Source of the DNA: Rhizohabitans arisaemae
GTDB taxonomy: Bacteria; Actinomycetota; Actinomycetes; Streptosporangiales; Streptosporangiaceae
DNA length: 64,000 nt
Direction: 5' to 3'
Assembly (NCBI RefSeq): GCF_025996515.1
Contig: NZ_BLRH01000009.1
Location: forward strand, 1,240,001 to 1,304,000
Shown: piece by piece, positions 7,913-16,431 of the stretch
How the letters are laid out: the number at the start of each line of letters is the position of its first letter
How positions within the stretch are numbered: position 1 is the first letter of the stretch
The notes under the pieces: model-generated
What the model saw: the letters and a program-made list of their open reading frames with translations, nothing else
Told to the model about the DNA's origin: nothing
The model's database searches: none
Program-made: the position numbers and the translations under genes

Positions 7913-8635
7913 TCAGCTCACCCGGCGGTAGCGCCAGACCGCGACCAGTCCGAAAAGCGCGGCCCAGCCGAGCAGAAGCACGGCTCCCCAGGTCAGCGGC
8001 TGTTCACCGGCGAGCAGGCGCCAGGAGAGTTCCGCCGCGCGGTAGGTCGGCAGGGTCGTGCCGACGGCCTCCAGCCAGTCGGGGAAGACCGTCACCGGCA
8101 TCCAGAGGCCGCCCAGGAGCGACATGAGGAAGTAGAGGCTCATCGCGGCCATCTGGGCGACCTCGTCGCGGAAGGTGTAGCCGATGGCCACCCCGAGCGC
8201 GACGAAGGGCAGCGCCCCGAGCCAGATCAGCGGCACCAGCCCGATCCAGGTGCCGAGCGGGAGCTCGACGCCGTTGACGAGGAGGCCGCACATCATGATC
8301 AGGAGGATCACCGGGATCACCAGGAGCGTCGCCGAGACCATCTTCACCACGATGTAGGAGGCCGGATGGACCGGGAGGAGGGCGAGCTGCCGGGTCCATC
8401 CCCGGGTCCGCTCCACCGCGATCCGCGCCCCGATCCCCATCAGGCAGACGCTCATCGACCCGTAGAGCGACATCGACACCATGTAGTAGGCGTCGAATTC
8501 GGTCGTCCCCACCTGGTTGAGCTGGAACAGCGTGGTGAAGAGCAGGTAGAACCCGACCGGAAAGGCGATGGTGAACATGACGAAGGCCGCGTTGCGCAGG
8601 GTCCGCAGCACTTCGATCCGCAGGTAGGCGGTCAT
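7913..8635 (-). CDS. ABC-2 type transporter permease
   Basis: A 240-residue integral membrane protein with about six hydrophobic helices, starting MTAYLRIEVLRTLRNAAFVM. The size and the GWTRQLALLPVHP-type cytoplasmic segment match ABC-2 permeases of exporter systems (drug, peptide or lipid). Its start overlaps the ATPase stop by four bases. Placed directly after the RiPP modification genes, it is the best candidate in the window for export of, or immunity to, the poly-Cys thiopeptides; the substrate is inferred. Confidence 0.88.
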   Translation of the reverse strand: MTAYLRIEVLRTLRNAAFVMFTIAFPVGFYLLFTTLFQLNQVGTTEFDAYYMVSMSLYGSMSVCLMGIGARIAVERTRGWTRQLALLPVHPASYIVVKMVSATLLVIPVILLIMMCGLLVNGVELPLGTWIGLVPLIWLGALPFVALGVAIGYTFRDEVAQMAAMSLYFLMSLLGGLWMPVTVFPDWLEAVGTTLPTYRAAELSWRLLAGEQPLTWGAVLLLGWAALFGLVAVWRYRRVS

Positions 8636-9582
8636 CGGGTGGCTCCCGTCGTGAGCTGTGCGCCGTCGGCCGGGCGGTCCTCCGTGAGGGAGAAGACGGC
8701 GTCGGAGAGCGGGGCCGCGACGACCTCCAGGTCCCGGGCCTGCCAGTAGGCGGCGAACAGGGCCCGTACCGTCGCGTCGGCGTCGGCGGAGCGGATCGTC
8801 ACCGCGGTGCCGTGCACCTCGACGTCGGTCACCGCCGGCAGCGCCCGGAGGTCGGCCGCGAGGTCGTCCCCGGGGACCGCGTCGGGGAGGGTGCAGCGGA
8901 TGACGCGTCCGGAGGCCATCGCCCGGATCTCGGTGGTGGGTCCGTCGGCGACGACCCGGCCGTGCGCCATCAGCACGATCCGGTCGGCGATCGCGTCGGC
9001 CTCCTCCAGGTAGTGGGTGCTGAACAGGATCGTCCGTCCGCCGGCGGCCAGGCCGCGCACCATCGTCCAGAAGGACCGCCGGGCCGCGATGTCCATGGCC
9101 GCGGTCGGCTCGTCCAGGACGAGCAGCTCGGGGTCGCCCACCAGGGCCATGCCGAAGCGGAGCCGCTGGGTCTCCCCGCCGGAGAGCTTCTCGGTACGGC
9201 GGTCCACCAGATCGGTGAGCTGGGCGTGCGCCAGGACGGCGTCGAGCGGCATGGGATGGGGGTGGATGTCGGCGAGCATCCGGATCATCTCCCGGACGGA
9301 CACCCCTTGGAGGGGCTCGCCCTCCTGCAGCACCACGCCGATCCGGCCTTCGTCGATCGCCTTCCGGACCGGGCCGCCCAGCACCCGCACCTCCCCGGCG
9401 TCGGGACGCTGCAGGCCGAGCAGGATGTCGAGCATGGTGGTCTTGCCCGCGCCGTTGGGCCCGAGGACGGCGACCACCTCGCCCACCCCGATGCGAAGGT
9501 CGGTTCCGTCCAGGGCGACGACCTGACCGAAGCGTTTCCTGAGCCCGCTTATCTCTATGGCGGGCGAGTTGCTGTCATTCAT
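8632..9582 (-). CDS. ABC transporter ATP-binding protein
   Basis: A 316-residue ATPase of the ABC-2 exporter class. Walker A is GPNGAGKTT at residues 41-49, the signature is LSGGETQRL, Walker B is ELLVLDEPTAAMD and the switch His is in LFSTHYLEEAD. A C-terminal domain of about 100 residues follows, as in drug/lantibiotic exporters. The ATG at 9582 is preferred over a longer frame because the family homology begins there. It lies 75 bases below the P450 stop with a palindromic element in the gap, so it may have its own promoter. Confidence 0.93.
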   Translation of the reverse strand: MNDSNSPAIEISGLRKRFGQVVALDGTDLRIGVGEVVAVLGPNGAGKTTMLDILLGLQRPDAGEVRVLGGPVRKAIDEGRIGVVLQEGEPLQGVSVREMIRMLADIHPHPMPLDAVLAHAQLTDLVDRRTEKLSGGETQRLRFGMALVGDPELLVLDEPTAAMDIAARRSFWTMVRGLAAGGRTILFSTHYLEEADAIADRIVLMAHGRVVADGPTTEIRAMASGRVIRCTLPDAVPGDDLAADLRALPAVTDVEVHGTAVTIRSADADATVRALFAAYWQARDLEVVAAPLSDAVFSLTEDRPADGAQLTTGATR

Positions 9583-9638
9583 AGTTAAATGCTCACCATC
9601 AGCCAGTTTTTCGACCAGTGCCAATTAATCGGTGATCC

Positions 9639-9656
9639 ATATGACAGATGTCATAT
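9639..9656. promoter_or_regulatory. Perfect palindrome upstream of exporter operon
   Basis: Arms ATATGACA and TGTCATAT are perfect inverted repeats around a central GA, in the 75-base gap between the P450 gene and the ABC ATPase. The dyad is operator-like, with too small a loop for a terminator. A possible -35 on the minus strand overlaps it, so a repressor or the NarL-type regulator might act here. Confidence 0.5.
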
Positions 9657-9657
9657 T

Positions 9658-10977
9658 TCATAATTTCCTGTGAATTCTGAGCAACATCCCATTTCTTGGG
9701 CGAACGTGCAGGGTCGGCAGCAGGTCCAGCCGGTGATCCTCCGGCAGGGTGAAGCGGACCCGCCGGGCGATCGCCGCCACCGCCAGCACCGTCTCGGCCA
9801 ACGCGAAGGCCGAGCCGATGCACCGCCGCGGCCCGGCGCCGAAGGGGAACCAGGCGAGCCGGTGCCGGGCGGGGCCCCGCTCCGGGCGGAGCTCGCCGGG
9901 GTCGTCGAAAAACCTCGGATCCCGCTGGATGGTCCACCGCGGCATGAAGATCCGCGAGCCGGCTCGCACCGGGTTGCCCCCGACCACGTCGTCCCGCACC
10001 GTGTCCCTGGTGAGGAACCACACCGGAGGGAAGAGCCGCAGCGTCTCCCTGACCAGCCCCTCGGTGTAGGCCAGCCGCCTGAGATCGCCGAATCCCGGGG
10101 CCGCGCCGCCGAGTACGGCCCGCAGCTCCTGCGCCAGGCGATCCTGCACCGGCGGGTGGGCGGCCAGCAGGTAGCAGGCGTAGGTCAGCCCCAGCGCGGT
10201 GGTCTCGTGCGCGGACACCAGCAGGGAGACGAGCTCGTCCCGGAGCCGGACCTCCTCCATCCCGCCCGGCTCCGCCGACAGCGTCGCCAGCAGATCGCCG
10301 CCCGGGGCGGCGCCCCCGCGCCGCCGTTCGGCGATCAGCGCCCCGACGTGGCCCCGGAGCCGATCCATCTCCTCGACGAACCCGGTGACCTCGCGTCCCC
10401 AGGTGCCGGGGGCGGCGTCCGCCTCGGTCCGATGCGGACGTTCCATCCCCGCGCGCAGGTACGTCATCGCCGCGTCGGCGTGCCACCGGACCTCCTCCGG
10501 AACCGCGCCCGCGCCGAAGAGCAGGCCGAGGGTGAGGTCGAGGGTGAGGTCCAGCATGTGCCGGTAGAGGTCCTGGATCGAACCGTCGGCCCAGCGTGCC
10601 GTGGCGGCGTCGGCGTACGCGGCGACCAGCGGGGCGTGACCCGCGCCGTGGCCCTGGCCGAACAGGGGCTGGAGGCGGCGTCGCTGCAGCCGCCAGCTCC
10701 GTTCGTCGTCGTCGGCGATGAGCGCGCCGCCGAGCAGCGCGCGATGCCGCTGAATCGAGGAGTCCCTGACGTAGTTGTCCGGCCTGCGGACCAGGACGTG
10801 CTCCACGAGCTCGGGGTGTGCCAGGACGTAGGAGGGCCTGCCCGCGAAATGCAGGGGAAAGAAATCCCCGTGTTCCTTGACCCGCCGGTCGAAGAATCCG
10901 ATGGGGTCGGCTCGATATTCCTCCGCCGGAGTCGGGCCCGGCGAATCCTGTGCCGAAATCCGGACGCCCGTATCCAT
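9658..10977 (-). CDS. Cytochrome P450, RiPP tailoring candidate
   Basis: A 439-residue P450. The heme-thiolate motif is FPFGAGPRRCIG with Cys386, the I-helix oxygen-activation motif is SAHETTA and the ExxR is ETLR. It starts one base after the TfuA stop and is therefore in the RiPP operon. P450s in thiopeptide clusters hydroxylate or epoxidise side chains or thiazole substituents, so tailoring of the poly-Cys products is likely. No dedicated ferredoxin is encoded nearby. Confidence 0.9.
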   Translation of the reverse strand: MDTGVRISAQDSPGPTPAEEYRADPIGFFDRRVKEHGDFFPLHFAGRPSYVLAHPELVEHVLVRRPDNYVRDSSIQRHRALLGGALIADDDERSWRLQRRRLQPLFGQGHGAGHAPLVAAYADAATARWADGSIQDLYRHMLDLTLDLTLGLLFGAGAVPEEVRWHADAAMTYLRAGMERPHRTEADAAPGTWGREVTGFVEEMDRLRGHVGALIAERRRGGAAPGGDLLATLSAEPGGMEEVRLRDELVSLLVSAHETTALGLTYACYLLAAHPPVQDRLAQELRAVLGGAAPGFGDLRRLAYTEGLVRETLRLFPPVWFLTRDTVRDDVVGGNPVRAGSRIFMPRWTIQRDPRFFDDPGELRPERGPARHRLAWFPFGAGPRRCIGSAFALAETVLAVAAIARRVRFTLPEDHRLDLLPTLHVRPRNGMLLRIHRKL

Positions 10978-10978
10978 G

Positions 10979-11620
10979 TCAATTCATCATGTGCCGGAGA
11001 AGCCGGATGGCGTCCTCTCGTTTGGCGTCGGGAGCCCGGGTGGCCAGAAACTCCCGCAGGGCGGGCACGTCCACCCCGGCCGCCTCCGGCACCGCCCGGA
11101 GGATCCGGTCGTAGGTGCGGTCGGGGAAGTAGAACTCCTTCGCGATGGCGATCACGGTCTCGGCGGCCGTCGCGTCCACCACCTTCTCCGCCAGCGCCGC
11201 CTCGATCGCGATCCGGATGTTGACCATCGGCTCGCACAGCGCCCGCAGCGAGTCCGGGTCGTAGGTGATCGCCACCTCGTCGTCCTCGTCGACCTGCCCC
11301 GACCGATACATCTCGTAGATCCGGCCGACCCCGGTCATGCCCCAGTCGGCGAGCTCCACGGCGCGCAGCGCGCCGATGCTGGAGGAGCCGAACAGCTTCA
11401 CCGGGTTGCGTCCGTCCAGCGCCCGCATCAGCTCCTTGGGGGAGATCATGAGGCCCTGGAGGAACCCGCCGTCCACGATCCCGATGTGGGTGACCGGCTC
11501 CGGCTCGGCGAGCAGCGCGTCGACGTCGCCGCGCATGACCGGTGGACGCAGCTCCACCGGTGCGATCCCGGCCACGGTGGCCGCGTCGATGCTCGGCCCG
11601 GCGAACACCACGGCGCGCAT
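10979..11620 (-). CDS. TfuA-like protein (YcaO partner, thioamide formation)
   Basis: A 213-residue TfuA-family protein: MRAVVFAGPSIDAATVAGI at the start, VTHIGIVDGGFLQG, then the core KLFGSSSIGALRAVELADWGMTGVG. TfuA proteins pair with YcaO enzymes to replace a backbone amide oxygen with sulfur, as in archaeal methyl-CoM reductase and some thiopeptides (saalfelduracin type). The start codon overlaps the stop of the adjacent YcaO gene (TGATG), showing tight coupling. Its presence predicts a thioamide in the product. Confidence 0.9.
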   Translation of the reverse strand: MRAVVFAGPSIDAATVAGIAPVELRPPVMRGDVDALLAEPEPVTHIGIVDGGFLQGLMISPKELMRALDGRNPVKLFGSSSIGALRAVELADWGMTGVGRIYEMYRSGQVDEDDEVAITYDPDSLRALCEPMVNIRIAIEAALAEKVVDATAAETVIAIAKEFYFPDRTYDRILRAVPEAAGVDVPALREFLATRAPDAKREDAIRLLRHMMN

Positions 11621-12948
11621 CAGCTCTCCCCTCGATCCCGCATCCCGATGAGTTCCTTCAACGTGGCGTCCCAGTGGACGCCGGCCCGCTTCCCGAGCCT
11701 GCTCTGGTCGACCCCGTAGGACTCCAGCCCGGGCACGATCACCCGGACCACGCTCACCGGGAAGCCCGGCGGGGTGCGGTCCACCACGATCGCCCGTTCC
11801 AGCCCCTGGTCCCGGAGGCGGGCCAGCAGCAGGTCGACGTCGGCCATGACGTCGTCGCCGGGATGGCTGGGGAGGGTGGCGAAGTCGACCGCGGGGCCCG
11901 ACTCCCGCCACGGCCAGACCGACTTGTCGGTGGCCCCACCACGCGAGGCGTGCTGGTTCCACTTGTCGACCCGCCGGCCGGGCAGGGAGAGATCCTCCCG
12001 CATGCCCTGGATGTCGACGGCCCGGCTCTGCACGGCTTCGGTGATCGCGCGGACCACGGCGACCTCGGCGTCCGGGTGCGTGCCGTAGCCGGAATGCCCG
12101 GGGGAGAAGGTCTCCGCCACGTCCTCGGCCACCATGGCCGCGAAACTCGGGATTCCGGCGGCCGAGGTGATGTTCTTGATCACCAGGGGGAGGCCCGCCT
12201 CCTGGACGCGCTCGGCGAACCAGCCGGCCGACGGGGGCAGGGTCGCCGGGTCCACGGTCGGGTGACGCTCCTCCAGCCAGAGGTCGGCGCCCGCCGGGGC
12301 CGCCGCCCCGAGCTTGGTGACGACCACCTGCCTGAGCCGGTTGCTCACCAGGTCGGCCAGGGTCCAGGAGTCCCGCTCGACGAGTTCGCAGAGCGCGTGG
12401 CAGATCGCCTCCTCCAGGGAGTTGCCCGAGGCGAGCCCGTTGCCGGTGGTGATGTAGAAACACTGGGGCTCGTGGAAGACGGTGTAGTACCCGGCCAGGC
12501 AGAGCGGGACGTACACCTCCTCGTCGGCGAGGAGGTCGTGTCCCCGTACCCAGGAGATCGGCCGGTCCTCGCGGTAGAAGGGGTTGGGCTGAAGGTTGTG
12601 GTCCGCCGGGTTCATCACCGGGTGCCGTCCGGCGGCGAGCTCGGCGTAGGACGCGATGACGTCGGCGGTCATCGGCTGCCACGCCGCGAACCGCTCCACC
12701 GCCTCCATGATCGCGGACGCCCGGGCGTCCGCGTGGGTCCGCCCCTTGCCGTTGTACACCGAGAGGACGTCGCGGGAGCCCGGCGCTATCGCGTTGTGCA
12801 CCGGGATCCCGATGCGGTCGAGCCGGGTGATGTCGGCGACCCGGGTCACCCCGACCGTCCGCAGCAGCGGCGTGACCCGCTTGAGGGTCTCGGCGACGGG
12901 CACCTCCCGCGTGGGCCCGGTCTTCGGCACCTTTCCCCGTAACTTCAT
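11620..12948 (-). CDS. YcaO-domain protein, TfuA-dependent type
   Basis: A 442-residue stand-alone YcaO, an ATP-dependent backbone-amide activating enzyme. It includes GIPVHNAIAPGSRDVLSVYNGKG, the nucleotide-site helix SAIMEAVERFAAW and LEEAICHALCELVERDSW. Its C-terminus (LKELIGMRDRGES) lacks the PxPxP tail seen in the other YcaO at 20566, and it has no C- or ThiF-like N-terminal domain. Both features fit thioamidation rather than azoline formation. It overlaps the SagB-like gene upstream (ATGA) and TfuA downstream. Confidence 0.92.
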   Translation of the reverse strand: MKLRGKVPKTGPTREVPVAETLKRVTPLLRTVGVTRVADITRLDRIGIPVHNAIAPGSRDVLSVYNGKGRTHADARASAIMEAVERFAAWQPMTADVIASYAELAAGRHPVMNPADHNLQPNPFYREDRPISWVRGHDLLADEEVYVPLCLAGYYTVFHEPQCFYITTGNGLASGNSLEEAICHALCELVERDSWTLADLVSNRLRQVVVTKLGAAAPAGADLWLEERHPTVDPATLPPSAGWFAERVQEAGLPLVIKNITSAAGIPSFAAMVAEDVAETFSPGHSGYGTHPDAEVAVVRAITEAVQSRAVDIQGMREDLSLPGRRVDKWNQHASRGGATDKSVWPWRESGPAVDFATLPSHPGDDVMADVDLLLARLRDQGLERAIVVDRTPPGFPVSVVRVIVPGLESYGVDQSRLGKRAGVHWDATLKELIGMRDRGES

Positions 12949-14393
12949 AGCGTGTGCCTCCCGTCGATCGGTTGGGTGTAGGCGGTCTCACTGCCGATCC
13001 GCCCGATGAGGACCTGACAGAGCGGCCGGATCCGCCCCGAGGGATGAAGCTGCCGGGCGACTTGATCCGCTTCGAAGGAGCATCGGACCCGGCTGCCGAG
13101 ACCGCGGGCGGCGGCCGCGAGACAGACGCGCTGTACGGCGATCCCCGCGGTGATGTTGAGCATCTGGTACCACCGGTCGCCGACGGTGTCCAGGCCGGTC
13201 TCGTAGTCGCCGGCGAGATAGAGCCCGGCCGCCGCGCCGTGCATCGCGAGAATGTGGGCGAAGGGCCCGGCGGCCCCGGGACCGTCCTGCGCGGAAGGGA
13301 GCCGCAGCAGCCGGTGCTCCCCGCGGTCGTACACGTATCTGCCGGTCGGCACCCCGTCCACCCGGTGCACGAGCGCGTACAGCAGCATGTGCCCGGGATC
13401 CACCTCGCTTTCCCAGCCCCCGGCCCCCGCGGCGACGACCGCCGCGAGATCCTCGCGGCCGAGCGGGTCGGGGCCGAACCTCCCGTCCGCGCTCCGGCGG
13501 CGCGCCACCCCGTCGGCGAGGCGCGACGCCACCGCGGGCAGCGGCTCCGCCGCTCCCCCACCCAGGCCCGCGAGTCCGGGTACGGGCGGCGGCGGGCCGT
13601 CGGCCGTGCGGCTCGCGCCGAGCAGCGCCGCCGTCAGCGGGACGGAGTCGAGCATCGGGACGGGCCGGGTCCGGTCGGTGGGCGGCAACGCCTCGGCGTC
13701 CAGGGCGGGGCGGTCCGGCCCGGCGTCCGTCCACGGCTCCCCCGCGAGTTCGACGACGGCCAGGACGGTCTCGGCGCCGGCGTCGAACCCGAGGACGTCC
13801 CCCATCGGCGCCGGATCGAACCGCAGGACGGCCCGGCCGTACCACCGCGTCCCCGCCAGCAGGCTGAGCAGCTGACCGGCGACCACCCCCGCGTTGAGGC
13901 AGGTGAGGCGGTACCCGAACTCCCGGTACTTGAAGACCAGGCGTCCGACCACCCCGGTGACCAGCAGGCAGAGTCGCGCTCCGGGCAGACCGAGGTCACC
14001 CGGGACTGCACCGCGGCGGACCCGGGTGAGGGAGTGCGCGGCGCAGTCGTAGTGGTACGCGCCCGTCTCCAGGCCGTCGGCCGAGCCGACCAGGTAGACC
14101 TCGCTGGACTGCAGCCCGCCGCCGGCGGGGACGGGCCGGTAGGCGCGCCCCGCCGCGTACCCCTCCTCGGGAAGCGTCGTCCCGGCCGGGCCGCCGGTCT
14201 CCCACTGGTACCGGGTCAGGCCCGAAGCGGATGCGAGCAGGTCGCCCAGGGGCTCGGGGATCGGCACCGCCGCGTGCCGCCCGTACCGTTTGACCAGGGG
14301 CGGCATCGTCCGCCAGTCCGCGGAGTTCATCGCGTCGATCGGCGGCCGTTCGGCGACCCCCAGATACCGGCGCGCGGTGTCTCCCCGGCTCAT
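12945..14393 (-). CDS. SagB-type two-domain dehydrogenase, second copy
   Basis: A 482-residue protein with two nitroreductase-like halves. The first ends around YREFGYRLTCLNAGVVAGQL and the second around DRWYQMLNITAGIAVQRVCLAAAARGLGS, followed by the family end motif CQVLIGRIG. SagB enzymes are FMN-dependent and oxidise thiazolines to thiazoles. The locus already has another SagB at 19079, so this copy may act on a different azoline or support the thioamide/P450 module beside it. The ATG at 14393 overlaps the stop of the pyridine-synthase-like gene. Confidence 0.88.
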   Translation of the reverse strand: MSRGDTARRYLGVAERPPIDAMNSADWRTMPPLVKRYGRHAAVPIPEPLGDLLASASGLTRYQWETGGPAGTTLPEEGYAAGRAYRPVPAGGGLQSSEVYLVGSADGLETGAYHYDCAAHSLTRVRRGAVPGDLGLPGARLCLLVTGVVGRLVFKYREFGYRLTCLNAGVVAGQLLSLLAGTRWYGRAVLRFDPAPMGDVLGFDAGAETVLAVVELAGEPWTDAGPDRPALDAEALPPTDRTRPVPMLDSVPLTAALLGASRTADGPPPPVPGLAGLGGGAAEPLPAVASRLADGVARRRSADGRFGPDPLGREDLAAVVAAGAGGWESEVDPGHMLLYALVHRVDGVPTGRYVYDRGEHRLLRLPSAQDGPGAAGPFAHILAMHGAAAGLYLAGDYETGLDTVGDRWYQMLNITAGIAVQRVCLAAAARGLGSRVRCSFEADQVARQLHPSGRIRPLCQVLIGRIGSETAYTQPIDGRHTL

Positions 14394-15472
14394 CCCAGAC
14401 CGGCCTCGGAGAACATCTCGGGTATGCGCACGTCGTACTCCGTCTCGACCGCGCGGGCGGCCAGGTAGCACAGGAGGAAGCGCTCCCGGGGGATCATGCC
14501 GAACCGGCTGAAGAACAGGTACTGGTAGTTCAGCAGCGCGCGGTACACCGTGAACCACTCCGACTCGTCGAGTTCCCTGCGCACCTCCTCGTTGCCGAAC
14601 AGCACCCGGTGGAACGGGCTGACCCGGTTCCACTCGCCCGTGCCGGCCATCGGCAGGCCGACCCGGGGCAGGATCAGTCCGCCCGTCCGGCTGAGGTCCT
14701 GGACCCGCTGCTGGAAGTCCGCCAGGATCGCCGTCCACCCGGCCAGGTGGGGCAGGCCGTGCTCCCCGGTCTCCACCCCGGCGAGCACCTCGCGCAGCCG
14801 CGCCGACAGGCTCTCCCGGTTGCTCGCGAAGACACGGTCGAAGCGTTCACGCATCTCCCCGGGGTTCACCACGTTGGCGAGGAAACCCTCGGCGTGGGAC
14901 CGGTAGGAGATGGCGCCTTTGTCGATCGGCGGGCAGAGCACCTGCGCGCTCGCCAGCATCAGGTTCAGCGCGATGTCCAGCCGCTGCGCGCCCCCCGCCA
15001 CATCCTCCATGATCTTGAAGACCAGGGGGGTCGTCTCCACGTGGAACCGGGCGAGCAGCTCGCTCGCCTCGGGCGTGCCGAGCACGTGCAGACGCGGGTC
15101 GAAGGGGGCGTACCCGATCGTGTTGTCGGGCTGCCAGGGCGCCAGCGGCCCCGGCTCGCTCTCCAGCTGCGCCAGTTTCTCGTGCGCCCGCATCTCCCAC
15201 TCGGGGTCCGGGTGGCCGGCCGAGGGGTGCCGCCGCTGATGACCGCCGACGATCTCCTCGATGAGCGGGCGGACCGTGCGGTCCCACACGCCCGGCTCCG
15301 CCCGTACGTTGATCCGGACGTGCGGGCCGAGCACCCAGTGCCGCTGGAAGTAGCCCGACGTCCCCGCCGGGAGCGCGGAGATCAGCGGTCGGACCGCGCC
15401 CAGGATCAGCTCGTCGACGCCCTCGGGCGAGTGATGGAAGACGTGGGCGCTATGCCAGGTCGACGTGGTCAT
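14390..15472 (-). CDS. Thiopeptide pyridine synthase-like protein (SpaB_C fold)
   Basis: A 360-residue protein of the thiopeptide-type SpaB_C superfamily. It begins MTTSTWHSAHVFHHSPEGVD, followed by GYFQRHWVLGPHVRINV, closely resembling TbtD/LazC-like enzymes that join two dehydroalanines by formal [4+2] cycloaddition and expel the leader. Length also fits TbtD better than the shorter elimination proteins. It overlaps genes on both sides by four bases. Which of the two SpaB_C proteins is the cyclase is inferred from length and N-terminal sequence. Confidence 0.8.
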   Translation of the reverse strand: MTTSTWHSAHVFHHSPEGVDELILGAVRPLISALPAGTSGYFQRHWVLGPHVRINVRAEPGVWDRTVRPLIEEIVGGHQRRHPSAGHPDPEWEMRAHEKLAQLESEPGPLAPWQPDNTIGYAPFDPRLHVLGTPEASELLARFHVETTPLVFKIMEDVAGGAQRLDIALNLMLASAQVLCPPIDKGAISYRSHAEGFLANVVNPGEMRERFDRVFASNRESLSARLREVLAGVETGEHGLPHLAGWTAILADFQQRVQDLSRTGGLILPRVGLPMAGTGEWNRVSPFHRVLFGNEEVRRELDESEWFTVYRALLNYQYLFFSRFGMIPRERFLLCYLAARAVETEYDVRIPEMFSEAGLG

Positions 15473-16431
15473 CGCGCGCACCGCTCCCCTCGGTCGACGA
15501 GCGTCCTCGCCATCAGGTAGGTCACGAACATCTCGTCGGCCATGGACACTCCCATCCGGTTGTTGATCAGATGTGCGCAGCGCATCGCGATGCCCTCCAC
15601 CGGGGTCATCCCGCGCTGCCAGGCCAGGGGCGATCGGGGCGGCCGCACGGTGAGCAGCCCGGCGTCGGCCAGCTCCGACAGCCTGTCGCGGAGCGCCCGG
15701 ATCGTCCCCAGCCACGCGCCGAGGGTGTCGGTGCCGCCTCCGGCGCCGAGCAGCGACCAGACCCCCTCCACCTGTTCCGCGAGGCGGTCACGCTGCGCCG
15801 CGTACGCCTGGTGGTGCGCGTCCGAGATCGGGTAGCGGTCGCGGTGTCCCCCGTCCGCGGAGGCGTACTCGGCGGCCAGCCGGTCCAGGTCGGGACGGAG
15901 CACGGCGAGCGTGACCATCGCCGTCGAGAGGGCCAGGCCGCGGCGGCGGGACATCGGCGCCCCCGAGGCCAGGACCTCGGCGGCGATCCGGCTGGACTCG
16001 ACGAAGTGGTCCTCCACCGCGGCGAGCGACTCCCCGTGCCCGTAGGAGTCGTGCTCCGGTCGGTAGGGCACCGCGGCGGCCGTGTCGGCCGGGCGCAGCA
16101 CCCGCTCGTAGGAGGCGAGTCCCTCGTACTCGGCGAAACCCGCCGCCATCGCCGTGTAGGCGGCCTGGTCCGCCGGACCGCCCGCCGGATGGGCCCGGAG
16201 GTAGTCCGCGAGCGGGCCGAGCAGCGCCTCGGTGACCTCGTCGCGGGAGCCGCCCGCCGGCCGTACCCGGAGGCGGACGTGCGTCCCGCCCTCCCAGTAC
16301 CGCAGGAAGAACCACCCGTCCACCTGCCCGGCGGCCGTCAGCGCGCGCGCCGCCGGGACCACCGCCTCATTGATCAGCGGGTCGAGTCCGCCCTGACGGT
16401 AGGCGTGCACGCTCACCCACGCGCCGCTCAT
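15469..16431 (-). CDS. Split LanB elimination domain protein (SpaB_C fold)
   Basis: A 320-residue SpaB_C-type protein: SGAWVSVHAYRQGGLDPLIN, then GWFFLRYWEGGTHVRLRVRP. In thiopeptide systems a stand-alone copy (TbtC type) eliminates glutamate from glutamylated Ser/Thr to give dehydroamino acids. It directly follows the glutamylation-domain gene with an ATGA overlap, the usual order for a split LanB. The C-terminal helix has a conserved RMGVSMADEMFVTYLMARTL segment. Roles of this and the next SpaB_C protein could be swapped, but the context favours this assignment. Confidence 0.82.
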   Translation of the reverse strand: MSGAWVSVHAYRQGGLDPLINEAVVPAARALTAAGQVDGWFFLRYWEGGTHVRLRVRPAGGSRDEVTEALLGPLADYLRAHPAGGPADQAAYTAMAAGFAEYEGLASYERVLRPADTAAAVPYRPEHDSYGHGESLAAVEDHFVESSRIAAEVLASGAPMSRRRGLALSTAMVTLAVLRPDLDRLAAEYASADGGHRDRYPISDAHHQAYAAQRDRLAEQVEGVWSLLGAGGGTDTLGAWLGTIRALRDRLSELADAGLLTVRPPRSPLAWQRGMTPVEGIAMRCAHLINNRMGVSMADEMFVTYLMARTLVDRGERCAR

